From Streptomyces venezuelae (GTDB lineage Bacteria; Actinomycetota; Actinomycetes; Streptomycetales; Streptomycetaceae): a stretch of 64,000 nucleotides of DNA. The stretch spans positions 2,542,001 through 2,606,000 of the forward strand of contig NZ_CP029192.1 in the NCBI RefSeq assembly GCF_008642315.1, read 5' to 3'. The position numbers and the translations under genes were made by a program. The notes under the pieces are model-generated. The model was given only the letters and a program-made list of their open reading frames with translations, was not told the origin of the DNA and did no database searches. Each line of letters starts with the position of its first letter. Position 1 is the stretch's first letter. Of the stretch, positions 11,335 through 20,020 are shown piece by piece.

Positions 11335-12780
11335 CTACAGGGCGAGGCCCGTCAGGACCATGACGCGCTCGTACGTGTAGTCGTCCATCGCGAAGCGGAC
11401 GCCCTCGCGGCCCACGCCGGACTGCTTCACGCCGCCGTACGGCATCTGGTCGGCGCGGTAGGAGGGCGCGTCGCCGATGACCACGCCGCCGACCTCCAGG
11501 GCGCGGTGCGCGCGGAAGGCGGTCTGGAGGTCGTGCGTGAAGACGCCCGCCTGGAGGCCGTACTTGGAGTCGTTGACGGCGTCGAACGCCTCGGCCTCGC
11601 CGTCCACCTTCTTCAGGGTGAGGACGGGACCGAAGACCTCCTCGCAGGCGATGGTGACGTCGGCCGGTACGTCGGCGAGGACGGTCGGCGCGTAGGCGGC
11701 GCCGTCGCGCTTGCCGCCCGTGAGCACCTTGGCGCCCGCCTTCGCGGCCTCGTCGACCCAGGACTCCACGCGCTTGGCGGCGTCCTCGTTGACCAGCGGG
11801 CCGACCTCGGTCGCCGGGTCGGACGGGTCGCCGGTGACCTGGGCCTCGACGGCCTTGACCACGCGCGGCACGAGCCGGTCGTACACGGACGCGTCCGCGA
11901 TGACCCGCTGCACGGAGATGCAGGACTGGCCGCCCTGGTAGTTGGAGAACGTGGCGATGCGCGAGGCGGCCCAGTCGAGGTCCTCGTCGGAGGAGTAGTC
12001 GCCGAGGACGACGGCCGCGCCGTTGCCGCCGAGCTCCAGGGTGCAGTGCTTGCGCGGCACCGAGTCCATGATCGCGTAGCCGACCTTCTCGGAACCCGTG
12101 AAGGAGATGACCGGCATCCGCTCGTCCTGGACGAGGGCGGGCATCTTGTCGTTGGCGACCGGCAGAATGCTCCACGAACCGGCGGGCAGGTCGGTCTCGG
12201 CGAGCAGCTCGCCGAGGATCAGACCGGAGAGCGGGGTCGCCGGGGCCGGCTTGAGGATGATCGGCGCGCCGACGGCGATGGCCGGGGCGATCTTGTGCGC
12301 GCAGAGGTTCAGCGGGAAGTTGAACGGCGCGATGCCGAGGACGACGCCCTTGGGGAAGCGGCGGGTCAGGGCGAGGCGGCCCTGGCCGCCGGCGTCGGTG
12401 TCCAGACGCTGGGCCTCGCCGCCGTTGAAGCGGCGGGCTTCCTCCGCGGCGAACCGGAAGACGGAGACGGCGCGGCCGAGCTCGCCGCGGGCCCACTTGA
12501 TCGGCTTGCCGTTCTCGGCGGAGATCAGCTGGGCGATCTCCTCGGTGCGCTCGACCAGGCGGTTCGAGACGTGGGCGAGGGCGGCGGCGCGGACGTGGGC
12601 GGGGGTGGCGGCGAACTCGTCGCGCACGGCGTGGGCGGCGGCGACGGCTTCCTCGACCTGTGCGTCGGTCGGTACGGCGGCCTTGCCGACGACCCGGCCG
12701 TCCCAGGGCGAGGTGACGTCGAACGTGGTCTCGCCGGTGGTCTGGCGACCGGCGAGCCAGAAGGCGTGGATGGAAGTCAT
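11335..12780 (-). CDS. NAD(P)-dependent aldehyde dehydrogenase (candidate succinate-semialdehyde dehydrogenase)
   Basis: The 481-residue protein of the ALDH superfamily oxidises an aldehyde to its acid in the cytosol. It has APFNFPLNL, the cofactor motif FTGSEKVG, the general base Glu in LELGGNG, the nucleophile Cys in GGQSCISVQR, and EEVFGPVL. The gene is divergent from nothing and follows a PucR regulator on the same strand. gabT lies 5 kb away. In that context a role as succinate-semialdehyde dehydrogenase ending GABA breakdown is plausible. The sequence is also close to NADP-dependent glyceraldehyde-3-phosphate/lactaldehyde-type ALDHs, so the substrate remains inferred. Confidence 0.88.
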   Translation of the reverse strand: MTSIHAFWLAGRQTTGETTFDVTSPWDGRVVGKAAVPTDAQVEEAVAAAHAVRDEFAATPAHVRAAALAHVSNRLVERTEEIAQLISAENGKPIKWARGELGRAVSVFRFAAEEARRFNGGEAQRLDTDAGGQGRLALTRRFPKGVVLGIAPFNFPLNLCAHKIAPAIAVGAPIILKPAPATPLSGLILGELLAETDLPAGSWSILPVANDKMPALVQDERMPVISFTGSEKVGYAIMDSVPRKHCTLELGGNGAAVVLGDYSSDEDLDWAASRIATFSNYQGGQSCISVQRVIADASVYDRLVPRVVKAVEAQVTGDPSDPATEVGPLVNEDAAKRVESWVDEAAKAGAKVLTGGKRDGAAYAPTVLADVPADVTIACEEVFGPVLTLKKVDGEAEAFDAVNDSKYGLQAGVFTHDLQTAFRAHRALEVGGVVIGDAPSYRADQMPYGGVKQSGVGREGVRFAMDDYTYERVMVLTGLAL

Positions 12781-13193
12781 GTCGATTCCCGGCCCTTCCG
12801 CGGTGGTGTGTCTTGGGGGGGGTACGTACGTTCCTCACGGTAGGGGTACGTGGGGGCGGCGGCGTTTGTCCTACGCGGAGTACTGGCCGGGGGCCTTGTG
12901 CCGCTCTGTATGTGTCGCGGGGCGTCGGCCCGCCGGGGGCGTTCTTTGGCCGCGGGCCGGTGGGGGGTTTCGCGCAGTTCCCCGCGCCCCTGGGTAGGGG
13001 GGCCTTCGTCCTTGGCCGCGGGCCGGTGGGGGTTTTCGCGCAGTTCCCCGCGCCCCTGATCAGGCGCCCCCCGGCCTTTGCCGTTGCCCCGCACCGGGGC
13101 GGGTGTGTTCTCCTGCCGGCCGGTGGGGGCTTGGCGCGCCGTTCCTCGCGCCCCTGATCAGGCACCCCCGCCCCTGGCGAGGTGCGGGTGGCG
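12781..13193. repeat. Intergenic array of the Streptomyces GCGCAGTTCCCCGCGCCCC repeat
   Basis: This 413-base gap holds three direct copies of one unit: 12946-12992, 13012-13071 and 13116-13169. Each reads GGCCGGTGGGGG, then a TTCGCGCAGTTCCCCGCGCC core, then CCCTG. Copies 2 and 3 continue with ATCAGGC and a C-run. Copy 3 is more diverged in the core. The element is widespread in Streptomyces intergenic DNA (established, from memory). Open frames across it are GC artefacts. I see no gene, and any promoter for the aldehyde dehydrogenase is obscured. Confidence 0.85.
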
Positions 13194-14882
13194 TCAGTCC
13201 GTGTTTGTGGATGTTGCCTTGAGGGAGAGCCAGAGCTCCATGCGGACGTCTGGGTCGTCCAGGGAGCGGCCGAGGATTTCTTCCACTCGGCGCATGCGGT
13301 AGCGGAGGGTGTGGCGGTGGACGCCCAGGTCGGCCGCCGCCGCGTCCCACTGGCCGTGGCGGGAGAGCCAGGCGCGGAGGGAGGCGACCAGGTCGCCACG
13401 GCCCGTCGCGTCGTGTTCGTGCAGCGCGCGGAGGAGGCCGTCCGCGAACGCCCGCACCGCGTCGTCCGCGAGGAGCGGCAGGACGGACCCCGCGGCGAGT
13501 TCCTCGTGCTCGACGAGTGCCCGGCCGCGCCGCCGCGCGACGGACAGCGCCTGTTCCGCCTGCTTGTACGCCGTCGCCGCGGCGATCGGTCCGGCCGGGG
13601 CGGACAGGCCCATCACCAGTTCGCCCTCATCCCCGGAGGGGGTGGCGTCACGTCCCGCCGCTCCCCGGCCCGCCTCCAGCGCCGCCGCGTACTCCGCGCA
13701 CGCCCGCACACCCGCGCCGCCGTCCACGACGAGCAGCACGAGCCGCTCCCCGTACGGGACGACGAGCAGCGCTTCGCCGGAGCGCGCGGCCGCCGCCTCG
13801 ACGACGTCGACGAGTCCGGCGAGCGGGTCACCGTTCCCGGAGGCGTCGGCCACCGCGGCGAGCACCGCGGCGGACGCGGTGCCGGGCCGCGCATCGCCCG
13901 CTCCGTTGTCCTCCGCGCCCGCCCGCACCCGCGCCGCGGACGCGGACGCCACCTGCGCGACGACGAGGCGGAACGGTGCGTCGAGGAGGCCGCCGTACAG
14001 CTCGCCGGCCACGGTGCGTGCGTGGTCGGGTTCCCCGGCCAGCAGCATCCGCAGGACCGCCGCGCCGATCCGCTGTTCGGCGGCGTGCAGGGAGCGGGAG
14101 CGCTCGGTGGTGAGGGTGAGGAGGGCGATGGCGGAGTGGACCGCGTAGCGTTCGGCGGTGCCGAGGGTCGACGCCGTGCCGACGGCGAGCGCCGCGCGCG
14201 GCCTGCGTCCCGTGCCGAGCGAGTGCAGCTCCACGCGGTCCTCGGCGCCGGCGACGACGGAACTGGCGGGCGCCGGGCGCTCCCTGAGGCGCTCCACGTC
14301 GGCGGTGACCCGCGCGGCCCTGCGGTTGGCCCACTCGGGCGCGGCGGCGACGACGGCGCCCGACGCGTCGTACAGCGCGGCCCACCCGTCGACCTGCCCG
14401 GCGAGGGCGAGCAGCAGTCCCTCGGGACCGTCGCTCAGCGCCTGCTTCGTCAGCTCGCGCTGGGCGGCGAAGCCCGCCGTCACGGCGCGGTACTGCTCGG
14501 CGGCGATGGCGGCGGACACGGCCTTGCTGATGGCGAGGAACGGGGTGCGCCGCGGCACCTCGATGAGCGGCAGGTCCGCGTCGGTCGCGGCGTCGACGAG
14601 GGCGCGCGGGATGTCGGGGTAGTGGACGCCGACGGCGAAGCCGAGGCCGACGACCCCGGCGCCGGCCAGCCGCTTCACGTAGCGCCGCATGGCGTCCGGG
14701 TCCTCCGCGTCCAGCTTGAGCGCGGTGATCAGGAGGAGTTCCCCGCCCTCCATGTACGGCACGGGGTCGGCGAGCTCGCTGGCGTGCGCCCAGCGCACGG
14801 GGGCGTCCAGGCGTTCCTCGCCCGCGCGCACGGTCAGCTTGAGCGCGGAGTGGTGGACGAGCGAGGCGAGCGTGGGCGGCAT
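13194..14882 (-). CDS. PucR-family transcriptional regulator
   Basis: The 562-residue regulator has the PucR N-terminal sensory domain (residues about 1-130, including RWAHASELADPVPYMEGGELLLITA), a central GGDEF-like degenerate region, and a C-terminal PucR-type helix-turn-helix (AAADLGVHRHTLRYRMRRVEEILGRSLDDPD). Family members control purine, GABA and amine catabolism. It is transcribed towards the aldehyde dehydrogenase but is separated from it by a repeat array. It may control that gene and the nearby gabT, but no operator could be assigned. The start at 14882 is preceded by GAAGG. Confidence 0.92.
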   Translation of the reverse strand: MPPTLASLVHHSALKLTVRAGEERLDAPVRWAHASELADPVPYMEGGELLLITALKLDAEDPDAMRRYVKRLAGAGVVGLGFAVGVHYPDIPRALVDAATDADLPLIEVPRRTPFLAISKAVSAAIAAEQYRAVTAGFAAQRELTKQALSDGPEGLLLALAGQVDGWAALYDASGAVVAAAPEWANRRAARVTADVERLRERPAPASSVVAGAEDRVELHSLGTGRRPRAALAVGTASTLGTAERYAVHSAIALLTLTTERSRSLHAAEQRIGAAVLRMLLAGEPDHARTVAGELYGGLLDAPFRLVVAQVASASAARVRAGAEDNGAGDARPGTASAAVLAAVADASGNGDPLAGLVDVVEAAAARSGEALLVVPYGERLVLLVVDGGAGVRACAEYAAALEAGRGAAGRDATPSGDEGELVMGLSAPAGPIAAATAYKQAEQALSVARRRGRALVEHEELAAGSVLPLLADDAVRAFADGLLRALHEHDATGRGDLVASLRAWLSRHGQWDAAAADLGVHRHTLRYRMRRVEEILGRSLDDPDVRMELWLSLKATSTNTD

Positions 14883-15126
14883 GGGACCTTCAGGTCTGCG
14901 GCAGGCGGGGCGGGTCGGTTTCCCGGCCCCCGGTTCGCGGGCGCCGGATGTGGATCTTTTGGCCGGTCCGTATGAACGACCTGTGTCGATTCTGCCTCAC
15001 CGTACGGTGCCGCAGAGACCGAACTCCCCGTACGTGTGATCCGGGGACGTGTGGTCCGGCGCGTTCTCCGCGCCGGACCTTCCGGGTGCCCCGTCCACGC
15101 CGCTTCAGGCCGGGCCCCGCGCCGCT

Positions 15127-17301
15127 TCAGGAGCGCAGGTCCACCAGGAGCGGGGGCGCGTGCTCCCCGCGTACGTCCGTCAGGGACAGCACCGCGTGCC
15201 CCGGCGGCACCCCGTGTGCCAGCTCCGACGCGGACCAGCGTTCACGCTCGACCTGACGGACGGTGACGGCGCGGGCCGTCGGCGCGTTGCCGGTGATGAC
15301 ACGGCGCAGCATGTGCACGGTTTTGCCGAGTGGGGTCTCGGCGATGATCTGCCGGTCCGTCACATCGCGCGCTTCCGTCCACTCCTTGCCCCAGACCTCC
15401 GCGAAGTCCTGGCCGTCCCACGGCGTGAGCCCGGAGAGCGCCATGCGGCAGCCGATCGCGCCGAGCAGCGGTGTGCGCAGCGGACGGGGTACGTCGTCGA
15501 GCGTACGCAGGGTCATGACGACGCCCGCGTTGGCGGACCGCAGTCGCTGGACCCGGCGTACGGATTCCGGGGTGACCGTGCCCGACGCGTCGTCCAGGAC
15601 GAGGCAGGCGAAGAGCGAGCGGTCCTCGCGTCCGGCGGCGACCGCGGTGAACTGGGCGAGGACGAGCCGGGCCAGGATCCGCGAGGCGTCGGCGTGCCCG
15701 CGCTCGGGGAGGTCGATGCGGACCCGTACGGGGTGGTCGAGGGCGCGCAGCGAGAACGGGGTGCTGCGGCCCGAGGTGTCGAAGAACGGCGCGAAGGCGG
15801 GGCGGTCCAGGAGCGCGATGCGGTCGGCGAGGACCGCGCCCGGGTCGCCGGGGTGGCCCAACTGGCGTTCGCGGGCGTCGAGTTCCCTGATCATCGCGTC
15901 CTGCCCCGCCGACTGCAGTGCCTTGCGCAGGGCGGCGAGCGGGCCGGGCGACCCGTCGAGCAGGGCGCGCAGCTCCGGCACCGAGGGGAAGCGCCGGTGG
16001 ACGGCGAGGAAGGGGCCGAGGAGCTGGGCGAGGCAGGTCGTGGAGCGGCGGCTGTCACCGCTGGGGTGCGGGTCGACGAGGTCGCCGACGAGGGCCTCGG
16101 CGAGGACGGCCGCGGCCTCGTCCGGGTCGTTGGTGCCGCCGTACAGGTCGAGGTCGTACACGGAGTCGGGCTGCCCGATCCGTACCACCACGTCGTAGTC
16201 CTCGGCGGGCCCGAGCCCCGCGCCCGCCGCCCCGACGACCACCACGGCGGCCCGCCCGGCGAGTGCGCCCAGGCACAGCGACTCGGCGAGCGGCCACACC
16301 ACGCGGGCGGTCTTGCCGGAGCCGCCGGGGCCGACGGCGAGCAGGGAGGTGCCGAGCAGGTCGGGGCCGAGGGCGAGCCCGGTGCTCCGGTAGGCGTAGG
16401 GGTTGCGGGGGTCGTCGGCCGTCGTCCCGAGGCGCACCTGCGCCGTGGCGAGGTCGTGGCGGGCGGCCCGCGCGGGCAGGTCCCGGTCGCCCGAGGGGTG
16501 CGGGCAGGCGCGGGCGCCGTCGCGCACGACGGCGTCGGTGAAGACGTGCAGCGGGCTGCGCCCGGCGCGCACGGACCGCCAGGCCCGCGCGATCCGGGCG
16601 TGGTCCACGTCCCGCATCAGCCCGGCCCGCGCGTCGGCGGCGAGCCGGTCGGCGGCGGCCTCCGCACCCGCGGCCCGCAGCTGCGGCCAGCGGGCGGGGT
16701 CCTCCTCGGGGGCGGGCGGCGGTGGGGGCGCGTCCGGGCGGCGCAGCCGGGGGGCGACGAAGCGGCGCCAGACCTCGCCCCAGCGGCCGAGCCTGCCGAC
16801 GCCGATCATGATGGCGAACGCGATGAGGGTGTAGTAGCCGTACCAGACGACGGCGTTGCCGACCTTGTCGCCGGTGTACAGCCAGGCGTCGGGCAGGAAC
16901 AGCTCGATCGGCAGGACCCACCAGCCGCCGAGGTACCCGTTCCACAGCAGCGACCAGAGCAGCCAGCCGACCAGGAACGAGATCAGGGCGCCGCTCAGCA
17001 GCTGCCGCGTCGGGACCATCTCCGGCTCGAGCTCCGGCCGCGGCTTGTGCGCGAACCGCCAGATGCCGGGCAGGGCGGCGGGGCGCGGCGCGCGCAGCCA
17101 GGCGAGGAAGGCGGCTCCGTCGGGCAGCGGCGGCGCTCCGGGGGCCTGCGCGGGCCGGGGCGGCAGACCGGCCGCCGGGCCCGGCGCGCTCTGCGACCGC
17201 TGTGCGGGCGCGGGCGGTACGGCCCCCTGCGGAGGCGACGCCGGGCGCGGCACCGGCGTCGCATGCGTGCCCTGCGCGTCCTGCGTGCCGTCGGAATCCA
17301 C
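15127..17301 (-). CDS. Membrane-anchored VirD4/FtsK-like P-loop ATPase (orphan)
   Basis: The 724-residue protein starts with a long Pro/Ala-rich segment (about residues 10-65). Two transmembrane helices follow, about 101-124 (LISFLVGWLLWSLLW) and about 147-168 (VVWYGYYTLIAFAIMIGV). A cytosolic ATPase comes next, with Walker A AVGPGGSGKT near residue 325 and a hydrophobic strand ending CLVLDDAS as the likely Walker B. The layout, two helices then a large P-loop domain, resembles conjugation coupling proteins and other DNA- or protein-pumping ATPases. No relaxase, pilus or type VII genes are adjacent, so this is a stable chromosomal gene of unknown function. The start at 17301 keeps the helices intact. 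Confidence 0.8.
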   Translation of the reverse strand: MDSDGTQDAQGTHATPVPRPASPPQGAVPPAPAQRSQSAPGPAAGLPPRPAQAPGAPPLPDGAAFLAWLRAPRPAALPGIWRFAHKPRPELEPEMVPTRQLLSGALISFLVGWLLWSLLWNGYLGGWWVLPIELFLPDAWLYTGDKVGNAVVWYGYYTLIAFAIMIGVGRLGRWGEVWRRFVAPRLRRPDAPPPPPAPEEDPARWPQLRAAGAEAAADRLAADARAGLMRDVDHARIARAWRSVRAGRSPLHVFTDAVVRDGARACPHPSGDRDLPARAARHDLATAQVRLGTTADDPRNPYAYRSTGLALGPDLLGTSLLAVGPGGSGKTARVVWPLAESLCLGALAGRAAVVVVGAAGAGLGPAEDYDVVVRIGQPDSVYDLDLYGGTNDPDEAAAVLAEALVGDLVDPHPSGDSRRSTTCLAQLLGPFLAVHRRFPSVPELRALLDGSPGPLAALRKALQSAGQDAMIRELDARERQLGHPGDPGAVLADRIALLDRPAFAPFFDTSGRSTPFSLRALDHPVRVRIDLPERGHADASRILARLVLAQFTAVAAGREDRSLFACLVLDDASGTVTPESVRRVQRLRSANAGVVMTLRTLDDVPRPLRTPLLGAIGCRMALSGLTPWDGQDFAEVWGKEWTEARDVTDRQIIAETPLGKTVHMLRRVITGNAPTARAVTVRQVERERWSASELAHGVPPGHAVLSLTDVRGEHAPPLLVDLRS

Positions 17302-17542
17302 GATTCTTGCCCCCTGGCCTGCCGCTCTCCTGGTTCGCGGGTCAATCTAGTGCCCCTGCGGGGCGAGCTCACCGGATACGCGCCCGGCGATGAGCCCTCC
17401 GCTATGTCCACCACGGACAACCGCCACGCCGAACGACTCCCCCATGGAGCATGCCCACCCCCTGGCGCCGCCCCTAACCTGCGAAGAAAGCAGTAGAGCG
17501 TCCGTATCGTCGCCCCACCCCCGTCAGCAACAGGAGCCCCTC

Positions 17543-18877
17543 ATGACTGCCCTTCCGCAGGAGCGCCGCGTCGTCACCGCCATCCCCGGTCCGAAGTCGC
17601 AGGAGCTGCAGGCCCGCCGTACCGCCGTGGTCGCCGGTGGCGTGGGCTCCGTGCTGCCCGTGTTCGCCGCGCGCGCGGGCGGCGGCATCATCGAGGACGT
17701 CGACGGCAACCGTCTGATCGACTTCGGTTCCGGTATCGCCGTGACGTCCGTCGGCGCCTCCGCCGAGGCCGTCGTGCGCCGGGCCTCCGCCCAGCTCCAG
17801 GACTTCACCCACACCTGTTTCATGGTCACGCCGTACGAGGGCTACGTCGCCGTCGCCGAGGCGCTGGCGGAGCTCACGCCGGGTGACCACGAGAAGAAGT
17901 CGGCGCTGTTCAACTCCGGTGCCGAGGCCGTCGAGAACGCCGTCAAGATCGCCCGTGCGCACACCAAGCGCCAGGCCGTCGTCGTCTTCGACCACGGCTA
18001 CCACGGCCGCACCAACCTGACGATGGCGCTGACCGCCAAGAACATGCCGTACAAGCACGGCTTCGGCCCGTTCGCCCCCGAGGTCTACCGCGTGCCGGTG
18101 GCGTACGGCTACCGCTGGCCGACGGGTGCCGAGAACGCCGGCCCCGAGGCCGCCAAGCAGGCCATCGACATGATCGCCAAGCAGGTCGGCGCCGAGAACG
18201 TCGCCGCGATCATCATCGAGCCGGTGCTCGGCGAGGGCGGCTTCATCGAGCCGGCCAAGGGCTTCCTGCCCGAGATCGTGAAGTTCGCCAACGACAACGG
18301 CATCGTCTTCGTGGCCGACGAGATCCAGTCCGGCTTCTGCCGTACGGGCCAGTGGTTCGCCTGTGAGGACGAGGGCATCGTCCCGGACCTCATCACCACC
18401 GCCAAGGGCATCGCGGGCGGTCTGCCGCTCGCCGCCGTGACGGGCCGCGCCGAGATCATGGACGCCGCGCACGCGGGCGGCCTCGGCGGCACCTACGGCG
18501 GCAACCCGGTGGCCTGCGCCGGTGCGCTCGGCGCCATCGAGACCATGAAGGAGCTCGACCTCAACGCCAAGGCGAAGCACATCGAGTCGGTCATGAAGAC
18601 CCGGCTGACCGCCATGGCGGAGAAGTTCGACATCGTCGGCGACATCCGCGGTCGCGGCGCGATGATCGCCATCGAGCTGGTCAAGGACCGTACGACCAAG
18701 GAGCCGAACCCCGAGGCGACCGCCGCGCTGGCCAAGGCCTGCCACGCCGAGGGCCTGCTCGTGCTGACCTGCGGCACGTACGGCAACGTGCTGCGCTTCC
18801 TGCCGCCGCTGGTCATCGGCGAGGACCTGCTGAACGAGGGCCTGGACATCATCGAGGGTGCGTTCGCCCGCGTCTGA
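17543..18877 (+). CDS. gabT: 4-aminobutyrate--2-oxoglutarate transaminase
   Basis: GabT is a cytosolic class III PLP aminotransferase that turns GABA and 2-oxoglutarate into succinic semialdehyde and glutamate. The 444-residue protein has NSGAEAVENAVKIAR for phosphate binding, FDHGYHGRT for ring stacking, IIEPVLGEGG, the cofactor Asp in VADEIQSGF, and the Schiff-base Lys288 in TTAKGIAGG. The ATG at 17543 has CAGGAG upstream and yields the normal N-terminus. Longer in-frame starts are unsupported. It would receive GABA made by the polyamine genes found 10-25 kb to the right. Confidence 0.94.
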   Translation: MTALPQERRVVTAIPGPKSQELQARRTAVVAGGVGSVLPVFAARAGGGIIEDVDGNRLIDFGSGIAVTSVGASAEAVVRRASAQLQDFTHTCFMVTPYEGYVAVAEALAELTPGDHEKKSALFNSGAEAVENAVKIARAHTKRQAVVVFDHGYHGRTNLTMALTAKNMPYKHGFGPFAPEVYRVPVAYGYRWPTGAENAGPEAAKQAIDMIAKQVGAENVAAIIIEPVLGEGGFIEPAKGFLPEIVKFANDNGIVFVADEIQSGFCRTGQWFACEDEGIVPDLITTAKGIAGGLPLAAVTGRAEIMDAAHAGGLGGTYGGNPVACAGALGAIETMKELDLNAKAKHIESVMKTRLTAMAEKFDIVGDIRGRGAMIAIELVKDRTTKEPNPEATAALAKACHAEGLLVLTCGTYGNVLRFLPPLVIGEDLLNEGLDIIEGAFARV

Positions 18878-18888
18878 GCGGCCGCGAT

Positions 18889-18918
18889 CGCCCGGAGGGA
18901 CGCCTCCCGCACCGGGCG
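18889..18918 (+). terminator. Putative terminator after gabT
   Basis: CGCCCGG (18889-18895) pairs with CCGGGCG (18912-18918). An alternative inner pairing of GGAGG with CCTCC is also possible. The hairpin starts about 12 bases past the gabT stop. Confidence 0.5.
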
Positions 18919-19013
18919 TGACCGTCGGGGCGTGTGAAGAAGGTGTGCGGGCCCCATGACGGGTTGCTGTTCCGTCTGTCGGCCCGCCATCCGCTGCCGT
19001 ACGGTTTCTGCAG

Positions 19014-19094
19014 ATGAGAGAAACACCCGCTCACAGGGGACTGTGGGCGGCACCACGACGGAGCCTCCCCAGCCTCGTCCTGGTCGTGCCCTAG
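19014..19094 (+). CDS. Possible leaderless 26-residue ORF in a hairpin-rich leader
   Basis: The 462-base gap between gabT and the PAP2 gene contains an ATG at 19014 that follows a TACGGT hexamer (19000-19005) by about eight bases. This arrangement is typical of leaderless transcripts. The frame encodes 26 residues (MRETPAHRGLWAAPRRSLPS then LVLVVP). A 7-bp hairpin CCGGAGC-TCTTG-GCTCCGG follows at 19104-19122. I recognise no family. Its codon use is not Streptomyces-like at the start (AGA, ACA, GGA). It could be a leader peptide or simply fortuitous. Confidence 0.2.
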   Translation: MRETPAHRGLWAAPRRSLPSLVLVVP

Positions 19095-19261
19095 CGCACA
19101 CACCCGGAGCTCTTGGCTCCGGAACTCCTCACCGATCGGACGGCCGCTCGCCCCACACCCCCCGGGGCGCGCGGACCCCCGATCCGGAAGACCGCTTCGG
19201 AGACTCCCCCCGACGGACCCGCGTGAGCAGGTCCCCTCGGACAGTCCGGGCCGGTCGGCCA

Positions 19262-19303
19262 CCGAAGGGCCGGCACACTCCCCCCCTTGTGCCGGCCCTT
19301 CGG
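19262..19303 (+). terminator. Strong 16-bp hairpin upstream of the PAP2 gene
   Basis: CCGAAGGGCCGGCACA (19262-19277) is perfectly complementary to 19288-19303 with a ten-base pyrimidine-rich loop. It ends 36 bases before the PAP2 start. It either ends transcripts entering from the left or attenuates the PAP2 gene. Confidence 0.65.
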
Positions 19304-19339
19304 CATGTCCGGACCTCGTGCCGTGTCAGGCTGTGGCGC

Positions 19340-20020
19340 ATGTCCGCAACCCCGGCCCCGCGGCGGCCGGCCCTCGCCCTCTCGCTGTGCGTGGTCCTCT
19401 TCGCGCTGCTCACCTGGCAGGTCGTCGTCGAAGGACCGCTGCGCCGCGCCGACGAGCGTGCGGCGCGCGCCCTCGCCGGGAGTCGACTGCCGGACGGTGC
19501 CGCCGAGTTCCTCGCCGACCTCGGCAACGCCACGGTGGCCGTGCCGGTGCTGGTCGCCGTGGCCGTGTACACCGCGTGGCGCGCGCGGCGCGGCGGTGCG
19601 TTCCGGTGGTGGCTGCCCGCGGTCGCCGCGCTCGTCGCGATGGCCGCGGTGCCCGTGCTCGTCGCACCGCTGAAGGCGGTCATCGACCGCCCCGGCCCGC
19701 CCGGCATGGCGGGCGACGGCGGCTTCTACCCCTCCGGCCACGCGGCGACGGCCGCCGTCGCCTACGGAGTGGCGGCGCTGCTCCTGCTGCCGCTGCTCCG
19801 TGGCGCGTACGGCCGCCGCGAACTGGTCATCGGATGCTGCCTGTTGAACGTGGCGGTCGGGTTCGGGCTCGTGCGGCGCGGCTACCACTGGCCGCTGGAC
19901 GTGGTGGCGAGCTGGTGCCTGGCCGCGGTGCTGCTGCTGGCGATGGTGCTGTTGGTCGGCCGGACGGCGCCGGTCAGCCGAAGTACCGGTCGAAGTTCTT
20001 CGAGAACTCCCAGTTGTTGA
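19340..20020 (+). CDS. PAP2-family membrane phosphatase
   Basis: The 226-residue integral membrane protein has about six hydrophobic helices and the three-part acid phosphatase signature: KAVIDRP (C1, K-x-x-x-x-R-P), YPSGHAAT (C2, PSGH), and RRGYHWPLD (C3, R-x3-H-x3-D). Such enzymes dephosphorylate phosphatidic acid, undecaprenyl diphosphate or related lipids at the outer face of the membrane. The last 15 codons or so run 47 bases into the convergent chitinase gene and look unconserved. The ATG at 19340 directly precedes the first helix. The substrate is not evident. Confidence 0.88.
   Translation: MSATPAPRRPALALSLCVVLFALLTWQVVVEGPLRRADERAARALAGSRLPDGAAEFLADLGNATVAVPVLVAVAVYTAWRARRGGAFRWWLPAVAALVAMAAVPVLVAPLKAVIDRPGPPGMAGDGGFYPSGHAATAAVAYGVAALLLLPLLRGAYGRRELVIGCCLLNVAVGFGLVRRGYHWPLDVVASWCLAAVLLLAMVLLVGRTAPVSRSTGRSSSRTPSC

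Noticed and set aside
12781..13399. Long Arg/Pro-rich open frames across the repeat array
   Set aside because: They arise from the high GC content and the repeats and lie antisense to or outside real genes.
13500..14400. Central region of the PucR protein as a possible active GGDEF domain
   Set aside because: No GGDEF signature is present. It is the degenerate domain usual in PucR regulators.
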